From: Nitrospirota bacterium
GTDB lineage: Bacteria > Nitrospirota > Nitrospiria > Nitrospirales > UBA8639
Reading direction: 5' to 3'
Assembly: GCA_020348185.1 (NCBI GenBank)
Contig: CP070743.1
Span: 2,277,812-2,289,523, forward strand
DNA length: 11,712 nt
In this document: positions 7,878 to 11,712 of the stretch, in pieces
Layout of the letters: each line of letters begins with the position of its first letter
Numbering within the stretch: position 1 is the stretch's first letter
The notes under the pieces: generated by a model
What the model was told of the DNA's origin: nothing
Databases searched by the model: none
Seen by the model: only the letters and a program-made list of their open reading frames with translations
Made by a program: the position numbers and the translations under genes

Positions 7878-8492
7878 ATGGCCCTGAATGAAAAGAGCCG
7901 CCGACGATTCGTGGTAGGGATGAACAAACGCATCACGGAACTGCGCGTGAAAACCGAGGAAAGCCTGGATTTCGCCATTGACACCATGTTTCATGATCGG
8001 GTGGATTCCTATTTGCGAGTGGAGCAGGGACTTGGAGAAGTGGACCGTATGCTCCATCTCATCGAAGCAGATTTGGAAGAAGTGCACGAATTCAGCGCCG
8101 CTCAACGGTTGGAATCTCGATTAGAGTTTATTGAGGACCGCTTTGATGAATTTGATAGCGAGATTCGACAACGTCCCCGGAGACGACGACGAAAAATTAA
8201 TCTCTTTAACTTCTTTAAGACGGCCGGCGGCGGAGGAAACGATTCCACCGAACGGAAGGGAGAAATTAACTCAGCAGTAGAAGCCTACAAGGCTTTGGGC
8301 GTGGAATTCGGGAGCCCAATGCCATCGGTGACGCGAGCCTTCCGTCAGCGAGTCAAAAAGATCCATCCGGATATCCGGAATGGAGATCGAAGCTCTGAGC
8401 CGGAACTGCGTCGCATCATCGAGGCCTACCAATTTCTAAAACAGGATTACGAAGCTTTTCCATCTGAACCGCCTTTTTCAGGGAGCGGGTGA
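7878..8492 (+). CDS. J-domain (DnaJ-like) protein with N-terminal helical region
   Basis: The 204-residue product has no signal peptide and should be cytoplasmic. Residues about 137-190 form a J domain: AYKALGVEFG, then RAFRQRVKKIHPD with the diagnostic HPD at 163-165, then LRRIIEAYQFLK. J domains stimulate the ATPase of Hsp70 (DnaK), so this is a likely co-chaperone. Unlike DnaJ, the J domain is C-terminal, and no Gly/Phe, zinc-finger or substrate-binding domain follows. Residues about 15-97 are highly charged and probably helical or coiled-coil, followed by a basic patch (RPRRRRRK at 99-106) and a glycine run. The N-terminal part may choose the target; I do not recognise it. The Shine-Dalgarno is weak. 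The 3' end overlaps that of the convergent DUF928-like gene by 15 bp. Confidence 0.85.
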   Translation: MALNEKSRRRFVVGMNKRITELRVKTEESLDFAIDTMFHDRVDSYLRVEQGLGEVDRMLHLIEADLEEVHEFSAAQRLESRLEFIEDRFDEFDSEIRQRPRRRRRKINLFNFFKTAGGGGNDSTERKGEINSAVEAYKALGVEFGSPMPSVTRAFRQRVKKIHPDIRNGDRSSEPELRRIIEAYQFLKQDYEAFPSEPPFSGSG

Positions 8493-9314
8493 TGGTGGAG
8501 ATAGTGTACCTTGAGGAACAAGAATAGCTTCCTCAGCTTTGGCGATTTCCATGATGCCTAATGACAAATCGACTTGCTCCAATAACTCTCTTCGCCCTAC
8601 ACAGTAATGGTTGGCCTTTGGACTGGTCTCACATAAATTGGAAATGGACGCCAAAGCATCATACCAAAGCCCCTCTTCTGAATAGATAGCGGTCACTTGT
8701 TCAGGCCTGGCGTTTTTTAATTTTTGCCTTAACTCCTCGCTGGGCACAATCCGTTTGATCATACCCCCAGCGACAATATCTTTAGATTGACTGTTCGGGT
8801 CCATAGTCAGACTCACAAACCATTGATATTCGGTGTCCATTTCAAGAGTGATATCAAAAGCTTTGAGTGGAACAGAGTAAATCCCCGCTTTGGGAGGAGC
8901 CCCGAGTATGGTTTCCAAAATAGGTTTCGCCCGGGTGTCCTCATTCACGGTGAGGATGAGCGGATACGGTGCCGGTTCGGAAAGATACCAGTAGAGGGTC
9001 GGCTGAGGGTTGATCGTCAAGCCCAAATGATCCGGGACCAAGGCAAAGAGGGTCACCGATTCATCTCCGCGGGTGCCTCCTCCGACTCTTCCCCCAGGTT
9101 TGCCAATTCCTTTTGGAGGTTTATACACGGGTACCTGGTAGGAAAAGGGTTTTCCTGTACCCGTTGATTTGGCTTTGGCCGGGAGCTGGGCTACGTTTGA
9201 GGGGGCGGAGCCTGTTGGTCCTCCCACATCCTTCATCGGAAATTCCCCCCATCCTCCCACTAACAGAGTGATTGCCGCGAAACTCACAGCGATTATGTAT
9301 ATGTTGGTATTCAT
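8478..9314 (-). CDS. Exported DUF928-like protein
   Basis: I prefer the ATG at 9314-9312 (278 residues) because AGGGG (9327-9323) sits 8 nt upstream; an in-frame GTG at 9323 would add three residues but overlaps that site. The N-terminus is a signal peptide (NIYIIAVSFAAITLLVGG), so the protein should be secreted to the periplasm or envelope. The core begins with YKPPKGIGKPGGRVGGGTRG (about 65-83) and TLFALVPDHLGLT, followed by PTLYWYL. These are hallmarks, as I recall them, of DUF928, a family of unknown function best known from cyanobacteria. The middle (about 108-190) looks like a beta-rich domain, and the last 80 residues look helical with three Cys. A sigma-54 promoter precedes the gene. 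No catalytic residues are recognisable. Confidence is high that the gene is real and moderate for the family name. Confidence 0.8.
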   Translation of the reverse strand: MNTNIYIIAVSFAAITLLVGGWGEFPMKDVGGPTGSAPSNVAQLPAKAKSTGTGKPFSYQVPVYKPPKGIGKPGGRVGGGTRGDESVTLFALVPDHLGLTINPQPTLYWYLSEPAPYPLILTVNEDTRAKPILETILGAPPKAGIYSVPLKAFDITLEMDTEYQWFVSLTMDPNSQSKDIVAGGMIKRIVPSEELRQKLKNARPEQVTAIYSEEGLWYDALASISNLCETSPKANHYCVGRRELLEQVDLSLGIMEIAKAEEAILVPQGTLSPPSPAP

Positions 9315-9360
9315 TTTGATCACCCCTAAATAGGATAAATGTGGTGCCTAAAATATATGA

Positions 9361-9376
9361 AGCAAAGGGGGTGCCA
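9361..9376 (-). promoter_or_regulatory. Sigma-54 (RpoN) promoter of the DUF928-like gene
   Basis: The minus strand reads TGGCAC-CCCCT-TTGCT, an exact fit to the core TGGCAC-N5-TTGCW, with GG at -25/-24 and GC at -13/-12. It is preceded by an 8-T tract. The predicted start near 9350 gives a leader of about 36 nt to the ATG at 9314, a normal distance. Sigma-54 promoters need an AAA+ enhancer-binding protein; none is encoded in this window. Confidence 0.75.
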
Positions 9377-9397
9377 AAAAAAACTTTTAAGGGGACG

Positions 9398-9419
9398 AAG
9401 ATTCAAACCCTCGAATCTT
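9398..9419. promoter_or_regulatory. 7-bp palindrome just upstream of the sigma-54 promoter
   Basis: AAGATTC (9398-9404) and GAATCTT (9413-9419) are perfect inverted repeats with an 8-nt spacer, centred about 58 bp upstream of the predicted start. It could bind a dimeric activator; chance is possible. Confidence 0.3.
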
Positions 9420-9471
9420 ATTGATTTAGAAGATAATTTTTCATGCCAGTCATCGGCCTCTTTGCATACAC

Positions 9472-9489
9472 CCAATCTCTCCTGATTGG
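9472..9489. promoter_or_regulatory. 6-bp palindrome at enhancer-like distance
   Basis: CCAATC (9472-9477) and GATTGG (9484-9489) are perfect inverted repeats with a 6-nt spacer, centred about 130 bp upstream of the sigma-54 start. That is the usual range for enhancer-binding-protein sites. The role is inferred from position only. Confidence 0.3.
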
Positions 9490-9592
9490 AATATCCATGG
9501 TATTGTTAACGGTGTAGACAATCTTTGGCGGTAGTTTGAGCAAAAACTCCTCTATTTTCAGGTTTTGGTGAAATAATGACTAATCTTATACC

Positions 9593-9611
9593 GTGTCCAC
9601 AAAATTGACAC
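9593..9611. promoter_or_regulatory. Possible operator upstream of the TetR-family gene
   Basis: GTGTC and GACAC are inverted repeats separated by 9 nt, about 90 bp upstream of the TetR start. The size and symmetry would suit a TetR-family autoregulatory operator, but there is only one copy and the match is short. Confidence 0.25.
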
Positions 9612-9674
9612 TTCTAGCCAATGCATAGTTTCTGATAATTGGTGCTGGGAAGCATTGCCGCGAAAATTAAATTA

Positions 9675-9702
9675 TTGACAAAATTTGACGAATAGTTAAA
9701 AT
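9675..9702 (+). promoter_or_regulatory. Candidate promoter of the TetR-family gene, possibly leaderless
   Basis: A perfect TTGACA -35 box (9675-9680) is followed after 16 nt by TAAAAT (9697-9702, 5 of 6). The -10 box overlaps the first possible ATG (9701), so transcription would begin near 9709-9710, at the second in-frame ATG. Neither ATG has a Shine-Dalgarno, so a leaderless mRNA starting at ATG 9710 is plausible. Confidence 0.4.
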
Positions 9703-10429
9703 GCGTGCAATGTCTACACTGGCAAGAAAAAAAAGGGAATTTGCCCAACGAGAAGAACTTATTTTGGAAACAGCTCAAAGGTTGATGTTGAAAGTTGGTT
9801 ATTTGGGCGTGACGATGGACTTAATCGCTAAGGAAATAGAATATTCTAAGGGGACCATTTATCAGCACTTTTCCAGTAAAGAAGAAATTTTATTGGCCTT
9901 AGCTCTTCAATTTAATCGGAAACAGGCAGAGTTTTTTCAGAGAGCTGCCATGTTTTCCGGTAAATCGCGGGAAAGGGTTATTGCGTTGGCGGAAGCTTAC
10001 GAATTATTTGTGCGACTTTACCCGGATCACTTTAAAACAGAATTACTCATCTTAAATGAATCCATTCGGGCAAAGGGATCAATTGAGTTGCGAAGGCAAC
10101 TCGAGGCATGTGAACAACAATCGATGAGTATCGTGAGTGGGGTGGTAAGAGATGGTTTGGCGCAAGGCGATTTCGAAGGTGTTCCCGGAATATCGCCCGA
10201 GGAAATTGTATTTGGAATATGGACCGGGGCGTTTGGGGCGTATGTTCTCATGAGTTCCGATGCTCCATTAACAGCCTTGGGAATTCAAGATCCAATGAAA
10301 GCTCTCAGGGTGAGTATCCATGCTGTATTGGATGGTTTTGGATGGCGCCCCTTTTCTTCAGAGTGGGATTACCAAAAGACCAGGGAAAGGGTAAAAAAAG
10401 AAATATTTCCCAAGGAAACCATCCTGTAG
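9701..10429 (+). CDS. TetR/AcrR-family transcriptional regulator
   Basis: The 242-residue product (239 if it starts at ATG 9710) has the TetR N-terminal helix-turn-helix at about 20-66: ILETAQRLMLKVGYLGVTM, then AKEIEYSKGTIYQHFSSKEEIL, whose GTIYQHF recognition helix is typical. The remaining helical C-terminal domain (about 70-215) would bind a small ligand and form the dimer; it is not diagnostic of any ligand. Such proteins usually repress themselves and neighbouring genes until ligand binds. The SYLF gene starts 101 bp after the stop, and the DUF928-like gene is divergent, so either could be a target. The last 25 residues are rich in Lys, Arg and Glu. The gene looks more AT-rich than comEC by eye. 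I list the first ATG; the second may be the true one. Confidence 0.9.
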   Translation: MRAMSTLARKKREFAQREELILETAQRLMLKVGYLGVTMDLIAKEIEYSKGTIYQHFSSKEEILLALALQFNRKQAEFFQRAAMFSGKSRERVIALAEAYELFVRLYPDHFKTELLILNESIRAKGSIELRRQLEACEQQSMSIVSGVVRDGLAQGDFEGVPGISPEEIVFGIWTGAFGAYVLMSSDAPLTALGIQDPMKALRVSIHAVLDGFGWRPFSSEWDYQKTRERVKKEIFPKETIL

Positions 10430-10530
10430 GGAGAAGTCGTTTCTCAATGAAATGACTATTGACACATGAAGATAACAAGAGATTCTCAGTCTTTAACTTT
10501 TTTCAGAACCACTAAGCTAGGTAGGTCATC

Positions 10531-11226
10531 ATGTCAAATACCGATAAATGTTGGATGAGACTTAGGCAATATCAGTTCTGGTTCCTCATTTCGATGGTCA
10601 GTATCCTGATCACCATACCCTCTATATCTGCGTGGGCGGCTGATGAGCAACAATTGGTGGATAAGGCGGAAATGACGATCATCAATTTGGCCGCAGAGAA
10701 TGAATGGTTTCGTGATCATGTAAAGGATGCCAGAGCCATTTTTATTGTGCCTGAATACCTCAAGGGAGCGTTTATTTTTGGCGCTGCGGGTGGGAGGGGG
10801 GTGTTACTCGTTCGGGACGGTCACAACTGGTCCCAACCGGCCTTTTACGATATGGTAGAGGGAAGTTTTGGTTTTCAATTGGGGGGAAGTTCCTCTGAAA
10901 TCATTGTCGTCGTTCGCACCCAGAGAGGTTTGGAATCTTTTTTTACCCATGACTTCCGGCTCGGGGGTGATCTGAGTATTGCAGCCGGTCCAGTTGGGGC
11001 TGGCGCTGGTGGGGGAGGGCTCACGGCAGACGTGGTTTCCTTTGCGAAAACCAAGGGCGCCTATGCGGGAGTCTCTGTCGAAGGGGCGGTCGTCAGGATC
11101 GATTCGGAATCCAATAGGTTATATTACGGAAAGTCCGTCAGGCCTACCGATATCGTGCTGACAGATTCCGTTTTTAATCCCGGTTCAATGGGGTTACGAT
11201 TAGCGGCCAAGAAAGTGGGGAGGTAG
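10531..11226 (+). CDS. Secreted SYLF-domain (YSC84-like) lipid-binding protein
   Basis: The 231-residue product has a signal peptide with a long N-region, a hydrophobic stretch at about 16-33 and a likely cut after SAWA (36). The mature part is one SYLF/YSC84 domain: helices with NLAAENEWFRDHVKDARAIF (52-71), IVPEYLKGAFIFGAAGGRGV (72-91), GFQLGGSSSEIIVVV (114-128) and a glycine-rich block at 152-163. It ends with a YYGKSVRPTDIV motif (198-209) that is common in the family. SYLF domains bind membranes and phosphoinositides in eukaryotes; bacterial members are exported and of unclear role, probably in the envelope. An AGGTAGGT element (10519-10526) sits just before the ATG. A perfect TTGACA (10459-10464) lies in the gap after tetR, but only a poor -10 (GATTCT at 10481) follows at a suitable distance. 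Confidence 0.9.
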   Translation: MSNTDKCWMRLRQYQFWFLISMVSILITIPSISAWAADEQQLVDKAEMTIINLAAENEWFRDHVKDARAIFIVPEYLKGAFIFGAAGGRGVLLVRDGHNWSQPAFYDMVEGSFGFQLGGSSSEIIVVVRTQRGLESFFTHDFRLGGDLSIAAGPVGAGAGGGGLTADVVSFAKTKGAYAGVSVEGAVVRIDSESNRLYYGKSVRPTDIVLTDSVFNPGSMGLRLAAKKVGR

Positions 11227-11421
11227 GATTGGCCTGAAGCTGCCCGCCGGCTTGAACGCATCTGTTCATATGAAAAGAGCCTGGTTCGAATGGAGCATGA
11301 TGAAAAAATGCTAAATTCCTGGTAAGATGGCGGGGATTCAAGTCTCCAAAAAGAGATTCTGAGGAGGCCCATATCCTCTTCAATGTTTTTCTATTACGAA
11401 TTGGTCAAAAGGAGAAACCCA

Positions 11422-11649
11422 ATGATTCGAATCATGTTGGTCTTGGTGTGTATTGGATTCCTAGGCCTTACAGGATGTAAGAGTGCCCAGGAGCGGGAAG
11501 CTGACGCAAAGGCGGAAATTGCCGAGGAAAGAGCGAAAATCATGAAAAAGTACACACAATGCCTGGAAAAGCATGAAGAATCCGGTGATGCGCAAAAAAA
11601 GTGCGCCCAATATAAAGACGCCGCCGGAACGGTCGTCCCCTCCCAATAA
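11422..11649 (+). CDS. Small lipoprotein of unknown function
   Basis: The 75-residue product begins MIRIMLVLVCIGFLGLTGCKS: a short signal peptide with a lipobox LTGC and lipidated Cys19. The start at 11422 is chosen over an upstream in-frame ATG (11383) because AAAGGAG (11408-11414) lies 7 nt before it and the lipoprotein signal starts there. Mature residues about 22-50 are rich in Ala, Glu and Lys and should form one helix. Two further Cys (47 and 61) flank KHEESGDAQKK and could form a disulfide holding a helical hairpin. A Lys residue follows the lipidated Cys. No family is recognised. It lies 195 bp after the SYLF gene in the same direction and might be co-transcribed. Confidence 0.8.
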   Translation: MIRIMLVLVCIGFLGLTGCKSAQEREADAKAEIAEERAKIMKKYTQCLEKHEESGDAQKKCAQYKDAAGTVVPSQ

Positions 11650-11668
11650 ATTCCCCTAAAAAGACGGC

Positions 11669-11683
11669 GAAAAGGTTCTTTTC
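11669..11683 (+). terminator. Weak hairpin after the lipoprotein gene
   Basis: GAAAAG (11669-11674) and CTTTTC (11678-11683) form a 6-bp stem with a 3-nt loop 20 bp after the stop codon, followed by a T-containing stretch (GGTTTTC). The stem is AT-rich and weak. CCCC (11653-11656) and GGGG (11698-11701) could close a larger structure around it. Confidence 0.3.
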
Positions 11684-11712
11684 AAGGTTTTCTATAAAGG
11701 GGTCGGGAGTCT

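Larger units (their letters stand above)
9315..9700. other. Regulatory intergenic region between DUF928-like and tetR genes
   Basis: This 386-bp AT-rich gap has no convincing coding sequence. It serves two divergent genes: the sigma-54 promoter faces left, and a TTGACA-containing promoter faces right. Inverted repeats include AAGATTC/GAATCTT (9398-9404 and 9413-9419), CCAATC/GATTGG (9472-9477 and 9484-9489) and GTGTC/GACAC (9593-9597 and 9607-9611). I see no RNA gene or riboswitch. Confidence 0.6.

Noticed and set aside
8787..9167. 126-codon plus-strand frame opposite the DUF928-like gene
   Set aside because: It lies entirely antisense to the DUF928-like core and signal region and shows no domain or ribosome binding site.
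9391..9420. Sequence resembling a tRNA T-arm (GATTCAAACCCTCGAATC)
   Set aside because: No anticodon or acceptor arms can be folded around it on either strand; it is better read as a simple palindrome.
11361..11391. GAGGA/TCCTC inverted repeat followed by a T-run, as a terminator after the SYLF gene
   Set aside because: The stem is only 5 bp with an 8-nt loop, and the T-run is separated from it by several bases.
1..11712. CRISPR array, rRNA or tRNA genes, phage or defence systems
   Set aside because: No regularly spaced repeats, no recognisable RNA genes and no nuclease, methylase or phage proteins are seen on either strand.

Overview
The window reads as a chromosomal stretch of a Gram-negative bacterium. 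It encodes a periplasmic c-type cytochrome, a lipoprotein with a clear lipobox, Sec-type signal peptides and a near-perfect sigma-54 promoter. The mix of a ComEC protein, a SPATA20/YyaL-type thioredoxin-fold protein fused to an aldo/keto reductase, a DUF928-like exported protein and a SYLF (YSC84) protein resembles what I know from Nitrospirota such as Nitrospira, but the taxon is an inference and no rRNA or other marker is present.

Left edge (1-647): the 5' part of an IS5-family insertion sequence on the minus strand. It runs off the window, and its transposase carries an in-frame stop at codon 15. After a short spacer with a small hairpin comes comEC (809-3391, plus), the inner-membrane DNA-uptake channel. 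Its C-terminal metallo-beta-lactamase domain carries a fresh-looking 30-bp tandem duplication beside the active-site motif.

Middle (3461-7664, minus): a two-gene operon. A monoheme cytochrome c gene (7167-7664) has a recognisable promoter and a strong Shine-Dalgarno. One nucleotide later follows a 1234-residue two-enzyme fusion (3461-7165): an N-terminal DUF255/SPATA20-like thioredoxin-fold plus alpha/alpha-barrel protein, a low-complexity linker, and a complete aldo/keto reductase with its catalytic tetrad. The stop codon of the first gene and the GTG start of the second lie together in one arm of a perfect 9-bp inverted repeat.

Right half: a coiled-coil/J-domain protein (7878-8492, plus) is divergent from the cytochrome and overlaps convergently by 15 bp with an exported DUF928-like protein (8478-9314, minus). 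The 386-bp gap upstream of the DUF928-like gene holds a full-consensus sigma-54 -24/-12 element, two palindromes at enhancer-like distance, and on the other strand the promoter of a TetR-family regulator (9701-10429, plus). The regulator is followed by a secreted SYLF-domain protein (10531-11226) and a 75-residue lipoprotein (11422-11649). DUF928-like, TetR, SYLF and lipoprotein genes together look like an envelope-related neighbourhood, but nothing in the sequence proves that they act together.

The observations most worth following up are the SPATA20-AKR fusion and its hairpin-gated junction with the cytochrome gene, the sigma-54 control of a DUF928-like protein, and the duplicated motif in ComEC.
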